Assembly (NCBI GenBank): GCA_041163945.1
Contig: JBEAQJ010000173.1
Location: forward strand, 1 to 11,804
Reading direction: 5' to 3'
Length of the DNA stretch: 11,804 bases
Source: Roseicyclus sp041163945
Lineage (GTDB): Bacteria; Pseudomonadota; Alphaproteobacteria; Rhodobacterales; Rhodobacteraceae
Shown here: in pieces, positions 6,839 to 11,804 of the stretch
Layout: each line of letters begins with the position of its first letter
Position numbering within the stretch: position 1 is the stretch's first letter
Notes under the pieces: model-generated
What the model was told of the DNA's origin: nothing
Databases searched by the model: none
What the model saw: only the letters and a program-made list of their open reading frames with translations
Program-made: the position numbers and the translations under genes

Positions 6839-7600
6839 ATGCTCAAGACACGCATCATTCCCTGTCTCGATGTCGCCGATGGCCGCGTGGTCAAGGGCGT
6901 GAACTTCGTCGATCTGGTCGATGCGGGCGACCCGGTGGAACAGGCGCGCGCCTATGATGCCGCCGGCGCGGACGAACTGTGTTTCCTCGACATTCACGCG
7001 ACGCATGAAAACCGCGGCACGATGTATGATCTGGCGACCCGAACGGCCGAACAGTGCTTTATGCCGCTGACCATCGGCGGGGGTGTGCGCACGGTCGCCG
7101 ATGTGCGCGACCTGCTGCTTGCCGGCGCCGACAAGGTCAGCTTCAATTCCGCCGCCGTGGCCGACCCCGATGTCGTGGCGCGCGCGGCCGACAAGTTCGG
7201 AAGCCAATGCATCGTGGTGGCCATCGATGCCAAGACCGTCGCCCCCGGAAAATGGGAAATTTTCACCCACGGCGGGCGCAAACCCACCGGCATCGACGCG
7301 GTGGCTTTCGCGCGCCTCGTGGTGGCCAAGGGCGCGGGCGAAATCTTGCTGACCTCGATGGATCGCGACGGCACCAAATCGGGGTTCAACATCCCGCTCA
7401 CCCGCGCGGTCGCCGACGCCGTGCCGGTGCCGGTGATCGCCTCGGGCGGGGTCGGCACGCTCGACCATCTGGTCGAAGGCGTGACCGAGGGGCACGCCAG
7501 CGCGGTTCTGGCGGCTTCGATTTTTCATTTCGGCACCTATTCCATCGCCGAGGCCAAGATGCACATGGCCAAGGCCGGCATTCCGATGAGGCTGACATGA
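6839..7600 (+). CDS. hisF: Imidazole glycerol phosphate synthase, cyclase subunit
   Basis: HisF uses ammonia from HisH to turn PRFAR into imidazole glycerol phosphate and AICAR. The 253-residue TIM barrel is standard for the family. Asp11 in RIIPCLDVADGRVVKG and Asp130 in VVAIDAK are the catalytic aspartates, and Lys99 (GADKVSFNS) is in the ammonia-tunnel region. LTIGGGVR (77-84) and IASGGVGTLD bind the two phosphates. EQCFMPLTIGGG and TSMDRDGTKSGF are typical. The start MLKTRIIPCLD is the normal one, although the ribosome-binding site is weak (AGG at 6828-6830, next to a small hairpin). The gene ends overlapping hisE by four bases (ATGA), indicating translational coupling. Confidence 0.97.
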   Translation: MLKTRIIPCLDVADGRVVKGVNFVDLVDAGDPVEQARAYDAAGADELCFLDIHATHENRGTMYDLATRTAEQCFMPLTIGGGVRTVADVRDLLLAGADKVSFNSAAVADPDVVARAADKFGSQCIVVAIDAKTVAPGKWEIFTHGGRKPTGIDAVAFARLVVAKGAGEILLTSMDRDGTKSGFNIPLTRAVADAVPVPVIASGGVGTLDHLVEGVTEGHASAVLAASIFHFGTYSIAEAKMHMAKAGIPMRLT

Positions 7601-7914
7601 CCGACGACACCCTGCGCCGCCTGGCCGCCACCATCGCCGCGCGCAAGGGCGGCGATCCCGATCGGTCGTGGACGGCGCGTCTTTTGGCCAAGGGCCCGGA
7701 GGCCTGCGCCGCAAAATTCGGCGAAGAGGCCGTGGAAGCGATCGTCGAAGCGGTGCGGGGCGACCGCGACCGGCTGACCGCCGAAGCCGCCGATGTGCTC
7801 TATCACCTGCTGGTGATGCTGGCGGCATGCGACGTCAGCCTGAGCGATGTCTGCGCCGAACTGGACCGGCGCGAGGGGCAATCGGGCCTGGCGGAAAAAG
7901 CTGCGCGCAGCTAG
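7597..7914 (+). CDS. hisE: Phosphoribosyl-ATP pyrophosphatase
   Basis: HisE hydrolyses phosphoribosyl-ATP to phosphoribosyl-AMP and pyrophosphate, the second step of the pathway. The 105-residue protein is the stand-alone form, not fused to HisI. It has the MazG-like helical fold signature: KGPEACAAKFGEEAVEAIVEA (32-52), with Glu43, Glu44 and Glu47, and EAADVLYHLLVML (63-75), with Glu63 and Asp66, the expected magnesium ligands. The ATG at 7597 overlaps the hisF stop as ATGA, which fixes the start; a longer open frame upstream lies entirely within hisF. The last codons form a 14-bp palindrome that probably also serves as terminator for the convergent gene. hisE ends 15 bp from the stop of that gene. 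Confidence 0.96.
   Translation: MTDDTLRRLAATIAARKGGDPDRSWTARLLAKGPEACAAKFGEEAVEAIVEAVRGDRDRLTAEAADVLYHLLVMLAACDVSLSDVCAELDRREGQSGLAEKAARS
7895..7914 (-). terminator. Terminator of the CoA-binding gene, embedded in the hisE 3' end
   Basis: A perfect palindrome, AGCTGCGCGCAGCT (7899-7912), is followed on the minus strand by a U5 run, of which the first base is in the palindrome (7895-7899). For leftward transcripts this is a compact hairpin plus U-tract located 18 bases after the CoA-binding gene stop. In the rightward direction only AGCGTTTG follows, a poor U-tract, so it should be weaker for the his transcript. Confidence 0.55.
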
Positions 7915-7929
7915 CGTTTGCCGCCGCCC

Positions 7930-8403
7930 CTACAGCCGTGACGAGATGATGCCGGTGGCAAAACCACCCCGGCGCAATTCGCCGAAAAGGCGTTGATATT
8001 CAATCTTGGGGCAACGGTTCTGAATCACGATCAGCCCGGCCGCCTGCGCACGGGCGGCGGCCTCGGGATGGGTGACGCCGATCTGCATCCAGATCACCTT
8101 TGGCCGCGGGGTCATCGCCAACGCGGCCGCCACGATGTCGGGCACCGCGTCAGGACGGCGGAAGATGTCGACCACATCGACCGGCTCGGCGATGTCCGAC
8201 AGGCTGGCCTTGACCGTTTGGCCCCAAAGCGTTTCACCCGCATGGCCGGGGTTGATGGGGATCACGCGATACCCTTTCAGCCCCAGATACCGCCCGACAT
8301 AATGGCTGGGCCGCACCGGGTTGGGCGACACGCCCACAAGGGCAAAGACGCGCGATCGCGTCAGCACGTCGCGCAACAGATCATCTGTGGGGGTCTCGGT
8401 CAT
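7930..8403 (-). CDS. CoA-binding domain protein (YccU-like)
   Basis: A 157-residue single-domain Rossmann protein of the CoA-binding family related to the N-terminal domain of succinyl-CoA synthetase alpha. VFALVGVSPNPVRPSHYVGRYL (19-40) carries the nucleotide-binding turn. GYRVIPINPGHAGETLWGQ (44-62), PVDVVDIFRRPDAVPDIV (75-91), VIWMQIGVTHPEAAARA (103-119) and VIQNRCPKIEY (126-136) are characteristic. The ligand in family members is reported or presumed to be CoA; the physiological role is unclear. The start at 8403 gives MTETPTDDLL; the frame stays open to 8553 but that stretch reads as non-coding and contains a terminator. No ribosome-binding site is visible, and a -10-like TACAAG lies six bases before the ATG, so the mRNA may be leaderless. 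Confidence 0.88.
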   Translation of the reverse strand: MTETPTDDLLRDVLTRSRVFALVGVSPNPVRPSHYVGRYLGLKGYRVIPINPGHAGETLWGQTVKASLSDIAEPVDVVDIFRRPDAVPDIVAAALAMTPRPKVIWMQIGVTHPEAAARAQAAGLIVIQNRCPKIEYQRLFGELRRGGFATGIISSRL

Positions 8404-8409
8404 AGCCGT

Positions 8410-8415
8410 CTTGTA
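8410..8415 (-). promoter_or_regulatory. Possible -10 element of a leaderless CoA-binding gene transcript
   Basis: TACAAG read on the minus strand (8415-8410) lies six bases before the ATG at 8403, the distance expected if transcription starts at the start codon. There is no convincing -35, and the terminator U-tract is only eight bases upstream. It is listed because the gene has no visible ribosome-binding site. Confidence 0.25.
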
Positions 8416-8422
8416 GCAGACC

Positions 8423-8456
8423 AAAAAAGCGCCCGCAGCCGAAATGACGCGGGCGC
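8423..8456 (-). terminator. Strong rho-independent terminator of the leftward rlmB / zinc-ribbon transcript
   Basis: On the minus strand GCGCCCGC (8456-8449), a 12-base loop and GCGGGCGC (8436-8429) form an all-GC 8-bp stem, followed by six U (8428-8423). It lies about 120 bases after the zinc-ribbon gene stop and only 19 bases before the start of the CoA-binding gene, so it separates these two same-strand genes or acts as an attenuator. Confidence 0.85.
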
Positions 8457-8578
8457 AGGTGACGGAACGAGGGACAGTGATGAGCCGCGGTGTTCCAGAT
8501 CGCAGCCGTGATCCAGACATAAGCAGCCGATCACCGATGTTGAGGGCTGCCACGAAAACGTGAAAAATCCGGCCCGGA
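8457..8578 (-). ncRNA. Candidate small RNA or structured 3' region upstream of the terminator
   Basis: The spacer between the zinc-ribbon stop and the terminator has no credible coding content but several dyads. GTGATC/GATCAC is at 8508-8513 / 8529-8534, GCAGCC/GGCTGC at 8523-8528 / 8545-8550, and GAAC/GTTC is in 8464-8495. The word GCAGCCG occurs at 8502-8508 and 8523-8529, and again in the terminator at 8435-8441. It may be a 3'-UTR-derived RNA ending at the terminator. I do not recognise an Rfam family; it does not show the conserved SRP RNA loop. Confidence 0.25.
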
Positions 8579-8884
8579 CTAGTCGAACATATCCTCGATC
8601 AGGTCGAAAACCTCGGACATGGCTTTTTTCCAAAAGGCTTTGCGCCGTTTCACCGGCCGGGTCGGCCGGGGCGTTTGGTGCGCGACAGGCCCGGCATGCG
8701 GGGCTGGCGCCGGGATGCTGCGCTTGCGCGGTTGATCGGGCGTGGGCGGTTTCAGCCACTTCATTTCGTGCAGCGGCGCGCCACAGGCGCCACAGGCCAT
8801 CTCGTGCCCGCCGCGCGCGGTCAATTGCAACGCCGCCCGGCGCCCACAATAGGAACAGGTGGCGATCTTCGTGGGTGGGGACAT
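8579..8884 (-). CDS. Small zinc-ribbon protein of unknown function
   Basis: A 101-residue protein with three parts. The N-terminal zinc ribbon is formed by Cys10-x2-Cys13 and Cys31-x2-Cys34 (TCSYCGRR and MACGACGAP). A basic, proline-rich, probably disordered linker follows (about 46-80). The C-terminal segment is aromatic and acidic (FWKKAMSEVFDLIEDMFD), probably an amphipathic helix. The start at 8884 is chosen because AAGGA lies eight bases upstream; an in-frame ATG at 8944 would overlap rlmB. It begins 10 bp after the rlmB stop and is almost certainly co-transcribed with it. The context suggests a link to RNA or ribosome work, but this is inference only. I recognise no named family. Confidence 0.8.
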   Translation of the reverse strand: MSPPTKIATCSYCGRRAALQLTARGGHEMACGACGAPLHEMKWLKPPTPDQPRKRSIPAPAPHAGPVAHQTPRPTRPVKRRKAFWKKAMSEVFDLIEDMFD

Positions 8885-8894
8885 GCAAGATCCT

Positions 8895-9677
8895 TTAGCG
8901 GCGTGTAACCGCATATAGGGACACCGCCGCCGCATTCGAGACATTAAGTGACCCGAACGCCCCAGCGGCCGGAATGCGCACCAGATGGTCGCACAATTCC
9001 CGCGTGCGTTCGCGCAAACCCGGCCCTTCGGCCCCCAGCACCAGGGCCACGGGCCGGGTGCTGAGCCCTTCGGCGATCTGGGCCAGTTCGACCGTTCCAG
9101 CGCCGTCCAGCCCGAGCACCGTGTAACCCATATCCTTCAACGCCTCGATGGCGTTGCCCAGATTGGGCACCCGCAGATAGGGTTGGCGTTCCAGCGCCCC
9201 CGACGCGGTCTTGGCCAAGGCACCGGTTTCGGGGGCGGAATGGCGGGCGGGGGCGATGACGGCCTGCGCGCCGAACACTTCGGCCGATCGCAGGATCGCA
9301 CCCACATTGTGCGGATCGCTGACCCGATCCAGCAGCACAAGCCGTGGCGCACCCGCACTGTCGGCCAAGGCCACATCCTCAAGCCGGCCCCAATCAAGCG
9401 GCTTGACCTCGAGCGCGGCCCCCTGGTGGACCGAACCGGGATCGATCGGCACATCGAATTTGCGCGGGTCCGCAATTTCGGGCGTCATGCCCGAAGTGGC
9501 GATCGCATCGGCCAGCTTGTCGGCGGCGTTGCGCGTCAGCACAAGGCGCAGCCGCGTGCGGGCCGGGTTCAGCAAGGCATCGCGCACCGCATGCAGACCG
9601 AACAGCCACACCGTTTCGGCGGCGGCGGCACGCTTGGCTTTTTCCTTGTCGACGACCCAGCTGGGTTTTTTCACCAT
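8895..9677 (-). CDS. rlmB: 23S rRNA (guanosine-2'-O-)-methyltransferase RlmB (TrmH/SpoU family)
   Basis: RlmB methylates the 2'-oxygen of G2251 (E. coli numbering) in the 23S rRNA peptidyl-transferase region, using S-adenosylmethionine. The 260-residue protein has an N-terminal substrate-binding domain beginning WLFGLHAVRDALLNP (24-38) and a SPOUT domain with the three SpoU motifs. Motif 1 is LDRVSDPHNVGAILRSAEVFGA (116-137) with Asn124 and Arg130, motif 2 is VLGAEGPGL (213-221) with Glu217, and motif 3 is SLNVSNAAAVSLY (243-255). The lysine-rich beginning (MVKKPSWVVDKEKAKR) is common in alphaproteobacterial members. The ATG at 9677 has AGGAAC about nine bases upstream. The gene is divergent from tRNA-Tyr across 123 bp. 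The family also contains tRNA methylases, but overall motif spacing favours RlmB. Confidence 0.93.
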   Translation of the reverse strand: MVKKPSWVVDKEKAKRAAAAETVWLFGLHAVRDALLNPARTRLRLVLTRNAADKLADAIATSGMTPEIADPRKFDVPIDPGSVHQGAALEVKPLDWGRLEDVALADSAGAPRLVLLDRVSDPHNVGAILRSAEVFGAQAVIAPARHSAPETGALAKTASGALERQPYLRVPNLGNAIEALKDMGYTVLGLDGAGTVELAQIAEGLSTRPVALVLGAEGPGLRERTRELCDHLVRIPAAGAFGSLNVSNAAAVSLYAVTRR

Positions 9678-9759
9678 GTTTGGCGTTCCTGTTCCTGCCC
9701 GACCGGGTTACGCGCGACGCCGGCGAAAGCCAATAGACCGCGCGCAGGCGTTTTCGCGG

Positions 9760-9788
9760 TTGACGGCCCCTGCCCCCGTCAGTATCCA
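9760..9788 (+). promoter_or_regulatory. Promoter of tRNA-Tyr (sigma70-type)
   Basis: TTGACG (9760-9765), exactly 17 bases, then TATCCA (9783-9788) forms a convincing housekeeping promoter. Transcription would begin near 9795, about six bases before the tRNA. The rlmB promoter must lie in the same 123-bp divergent gap, but I see no equally clear pair for it. Confidence 0.75.
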
Positions 9789-9800
9789 CCGCTTCGCGTC

Positions 9801-9884
9801 GGGCGACGAGCTGCAAGGTGCGGCAGCGGACTGTAACTCCGCCGGGGAGACCCATGCCTGGTTCGATTCCAGGGTCGCCCACCA
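9801..9884 (+). tRNA. tRNA-Tyr (anticodon GTA)
   Basis: An 84-nt class II tRNA with encoded CCA. The acceptor stem is GGGCGAC (9801-9807) with GTCGCCC (9874-9880), and the discriminator is A9881. The anticodon stem is GCGGA/TCCGC (9826-9830 / 9838-9842), with loop CTGTAAC and anticodon GTA at 9833-9835. The long variable arm after 9842 (CGGGGAGACCCATG) is the bacterial tRNA-Tyr type. The T loop TTCGATT follows a CCTGG stem paired with CCAGG. All arms are intact. No good intrinsic terminator is seen directly after it. Confidence 0.98.
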
Positions 9885-10005
9885 TTCCCCTTCAACACCA
9901 GCACCACAAAGCCTGGGGCAAGCAGTGCCGTCGTGGCCCAGCCACCGGCCCATAGGCCCCGGTTTGCCCTTTGACCAAAAGGGGCCAGGCCGGTCGTCAG
10001 GATGG

Positions 10006-10034
10006 TTGCATCGTGGGGCTTTGCCGTCTATCGA
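10006..10034 (+). promoter_or_regulatory. Candidate promoter of the sugar transferase gene
   Basis: TTGCAT (10006-10011), a 17-base spacer and TATCGA (10029-10034) give a plausible promoter starting near 10041, about 41 bases before the ATG at 10082. Its -10 overlaps the left arm of an inverted repeat, TCGAAAG-N14-CTTTCGA. Confidence 0.45.
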
Positions 10035-10058
10035 AAGATGATCAACATGCGCTTTCGA
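10031..10058. repeat. Inverted repeat TCGAAAG-N14-CTTTCGA in the sugar transferase leader
   Basis: Two perfect 7-bp arms (10031-10037 and 10052-10058) have centres 21 bp apart, two turns of the helix, as in many dimer operators. The left arm overlaps the putative -10 and the right arm lies in the leader. It could be an operator or an mRNA hairpin with a 14-base loop. Confidence 0.45.
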
Positions 10059-10081
10059 AATGGCAGGTCTTGGGGAGGGCC

Positions 10082-10747
10082 ATGGTCAGGCGACAGTCCG
10101 ATCCTGGATATGCCGGATACGGCCCCGCGTCGGGCCATTTTCACATGGGCGGGCAGACCTGCATCTATCGGATGGCCAAGCGCGCGCTGGATGTCACGGT
10201 GGCGGTGGCAATCTTGGCGCCATGGGCGGTGATCGTCGGGGTGGTGCTGCTTGTGGCAAACCCGCTCTTCAACCCCGGGCCGCTTTTCTTCGTGCAAACC
10301 CGCATGGGCCGGGGCGGTCTGCCTTTTCGCATGATCAAGTTCCGCACCATGTGCCCCGACCACAGCGGCGCGCGCGGCGCATGGGATCCGCTTGAGCAAC
10401 AGCAGATCCCGCCCTTGGGCCGCTGGTTGCGCACCCGTCATCTGGACGAATTGCCCCAGTGCGTGAACGTGTTGCGCGGCGAGATGAGCTTGATCGGCCC
10501 AAGACCCGACGCCTGGGACCATGCGGCGGCCTATTTGCACGCCATACCCGGATATCGCCAGCGACACGGGCTGCGCCCTGGCATCAGCGGTTGGGCACAG
10601 GTGCAGCTGGGCTATGCCCAGGGCCGTGCGGCCGCGGCCCGAAAAACCGCGATCGATCTTGCCTATATCCGCAAGGCCAGCCTGGGGCTGGATCTATGGC
10701 TGGTCTGGCGCACCCTGTGCCATCTTTTGGCCCGCTGCCGCGACTGA
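10082..10747 (+). CDS. Bacterial sugar transferase (polyprenyl-phosphate glycosyl-1-phosphate transferase)
   Basis: Enzymes of this family load the first sugar phosphate from a UDP-sugar onto undecaprenyl phosphate at the inner membrane, beginning exopolysaccharide or O-unit synthesis. The 221-residue form is the short ExoY-like type without extra membrane domains. One hydrophobic re-entrant or membrane segment (about 36-60) follows RMAKRALDV. Signature motifs are FFVQTRMGRGGLPFRMIKFRTM (69-90), LDELPQCVNVLRGEMSLIGPRP (121-142) with the Asp122-Glu123 pair, and GLRPGISGWAQV (163-174). The start is uncertain. The ATG at 10082 has GGGAGG upstream but at short spacing; ATGs at 10145 and 10172 are shorter options that keep the whole domain. 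A gene for another glycosyltransferase begins three bases after the stop. The sugar used is unknown. Confidence 0.9.
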   Translation: MVRRQSDPGYAGYGPASGHFHMGGQTCIYRMAKRALDVTVAVAILAPWAVIVGVVLLVANPLFNPGPLFFVQTRMGRGGLPFRMIKFRTMCPDHSGARGAWDPLEQQQIPPLGRWLRTRHLDELPQCVNVLRGEMSLIGPRPDAWDHAAAYLHAIPGYRQRHGLRPGISGWAQVQLGYAQGRAAAARKTAIDLAYIRKASLGLDLWLVWRTLCHLLARCRD

Positions 10748-10750
10748 ACA

Positions 10751-11782
10751 ATGGGGCACAGCATGGCATCCGACAGCGGCCCGCCCAAGACCACCCCGTG
10801 TCGGTTCAATGTGGTCATCGTGGCGCAAGCAGGGCGGTTGACCTATGAAGCGGTGCTGTTTGCCGCATCATTTCGGCGCTTCAACAAGGATTTTCCGGGG
10901 CGCCTGTTTGTGGCCGAACCCCAGCCCGGCCCCCTGTGGTCGAACGATCCGCGCATCCATGACACGGCCGCCCGAACGTTGTTGATCGAGCATTTCGGCG
11001 CCACCATCTTGCCCTTTGAAAGCCGCCATTTCGGCGAAGCCTATCCGTATGGCAACAAGATCGAAGCCCTGTCGGTGCTGCCCGGCGATGCGCCTTTCGT
11101 GTTTTTCGACACCGACACCTTGATCACCGGCACGCTGATGGATGTGCCCTTTGATTTCGACCGGCCATCGGCCAGCCTGAAGGTTGCGCCGACATGGCCC
11201 CGGATCGCACTTTACGGCCCGGGCTATTCGGCAATCTGGCAGGCCTTGTACCGGAAATTCGGCTTGGATTTCGCAAGCTCGCTCGATCCTGCATGGCCCG
11301 ATGGCCATTGGCGGCGCTATCTCTATTTCAACGCGGGATTTTTCTACTTTCGCGATGCCGCCCGCTTCGGGCAGCGTTTTGCCCAATACGCCTGTGCCAT
11401 CCGCGATACGCCACCGCCCGAATTGCTGTGCCAGTCGCTTGATCCCTGGCTGGATCAGGTGGCCCTGCCCCTTGTGATCCATGCCTTCGGCGGCGGGCGC
11501 GACGCGTTGGCGCCGGGGTGGCTCGACGGCACGCACAGTTGCCATTACCGCACGCTGCCGCTGGCCTATGCGCGCGAAGATCAGGCCGTGATCGACCTGC
11601 TGGAAGATATCGCCACCCATCCCCGGCTCAAGGCAGTCTTGACCGCCCATGCGCCCATCAACCGCATGATCTATCAGCGCAAGGGGGCCGAAGCGCGCGC
11701 CTTGTTCGACCGCGCCAGCCTGCCCCCTGCCGAAGCGGCGATCCGCAAGGCGCTGAAGCGGGCCGATCTTTGGATGCGCTGA
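10751..11782 (+). CDS. Putative GT-A-fold glycosyltransferase, poorly characterised
   Basis: A 343-residue cytosolic protein with no signal peptide or membrane helix. The beginning FNVVIVAQAGRLTYEAVLFAASFRR (19-43) looks like the first Rossmann strand of a nucleotide-sugar-binding domain. YGNKIEALSVL (100-110) precedes FFDTDTLI (118-125), where Asp120 and Asp122 form a DxD metal/nucleotide motif. YFNAGFFYFRD (192-202) and DPWLDQVALP (231-240) match the FNAG and DQ elements of GT-A enzymes such as family 8. The tail (about 300-343) is basic and helical. These are pattern matches only; I cannot place it in a named family. It starts three bases after the sugar transferase stop, so the two are one operon. 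ATG 10763 is an alternative start with GGGG six bases before it; 10751 has no ribosome-binding site and would rely on coupling. Confidence 0.75.
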   Translation: MGHSMASDSGPPKTTPCRFNVVIVAQAGRLTYEAVLFAASFRRFNKDFPGRLFVAEPQPGPLWSNDPRIHDTAARTLLIEHFGATILPFESRHFGEAYPYGNKIEALSVLPGDAPFVFFDTDTLITGTLMDVPFDFDRPSASLKVAPTWPRIALYGPGYSAIWQALYRKFGLDFASSLDPAWPDGHWRRYLYFNAGFFYFRDAARFGQRFAQYACAIRDTPPPELLCQSLDPWLDQVALPLVIHAFGGGRDALAPGWLDGTHSCHYRTLPLAYAREDQAVIDLLEDIATHPRLKAVLTAHAPINRMIYQRKGAEARALFDRASLPPAEAAIRKALKRADLWMR

Positions 11783-11804
11783 CCGCGCCGCGATGGCTGG
11801 CGGG

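Noticed and set aside
7054..7596. Long open frame running into hisE from inside hisF
   Set aside because: It is the arginine/glycine-rich alternate frame of hisF; the ATGA overlap at 7597 gives the normal HisE N terminus.
8404..8553. N-terminal extension of the CoA-binding protein
   Set aside because: The 50 extra codons cross a strong terminator and match nothing in the family; MTETPTDDLL at 8403 gives the usual length.
9885..10081. Gene or terminator between tRNA-Tyr and the sugar transferase
   Set aside because: No frame shows coding character, and the dyad CCCTTT-GACCA-AAAGGG is short and lacks a U-tract; only the promoter and inverted repeat were kept.
11783..11804. Possible start of a next gene (ATG at 11793)
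   Set aside because: Only a few codons are visible and there is no ribosome-binding site to support it.
1..11804. CRISPR array, transposon, prophage or integrated island
   Set aside because: No regularly spaced repeats, transposase, integrase or terminal repeats were seen, and both tRNA genes have ordinary neighbours downstream.

Overview
The window is high-GC bacterial chromosome, most likely from an alphaproteobacterium of the Rhodobacterales/Rhodobacteraceae type. The main evidence is the codon use, the gene order hisB-hisH-(DUF2147 on the other strand)-hisA-hisF-hisE, and the rlmB / small zinc-ribbon gene pair divergent from tRNA-Tyr. This assignment is inferred from protein character and synteny; no database was searched. 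Nothing looks like a phage, transposon, CRISPR array or recently acquired island.

Layout. Bases 1-2059 hold the C-terminal ~60% of pyruvate carboxylase (carboxyltransferase and biotin-carrier domains), followed after 10 bp by a glutathione S-transferase-like gene. A tRNA-Gly(GCC) gene follows with a near-consensus promoter and a strong rho-independent terminator. A DUF1972/GT4-type glycosyltransferase gene then stands in front of a block of histidine biosynthesis genes (hisB, hisH, hisA, hisF, hisE). This block is interrupted by a gene on the opposite strand for a secreted DUF2147 protein. After hisE the strand switches: a CoA-binding (YccU-type) gene, a 175-bp gap with a strong minus-strand terminator, a small zinc-ribbon gene and rlmB (23S rRNA Gm2251 methyltransferase) all read leftward. 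Divergent from rlmB lies tRNA-Tyr(GUA) with a good promoter. The right end holds a bacterial sugar transferase (polyprenyl-phosphate glycosyl-1-phosphate transferase type) and a tightly linked, poorly known GT-A-like glycosyltransferase, probably the start of a surface-polysaccharide operon that continues beyond the window.

How the genes fit together. HisB, HisH/HisF, HisA and HisE cover PRATP pyrophosphate removal, ProFAR isomerisation, the IGP synthase step and IGP dehydration; hisG, hisD, hisC, hisI and hisZ are not here. Pyruvate carboxylase is anaplerotic. RlmB and the two tRNAs belong to translation. Three glycan genes flank the his/rlmB block.

I found no clearly unprecedented multi-gene system. 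The points most worth a second look are regulatory. A perfect 14-bp LacI-type palindrome sits directly in front of the hisA ribosome-binding site. The spacer at 8404-8578 carries a strong terminator, repeated GCAGCCG words and a downstream gene that may be leaderless. An inverted repeat overlies the putative promoter of the sugar transferase gene. The 343-residue GT-A-like protein is also of interest.
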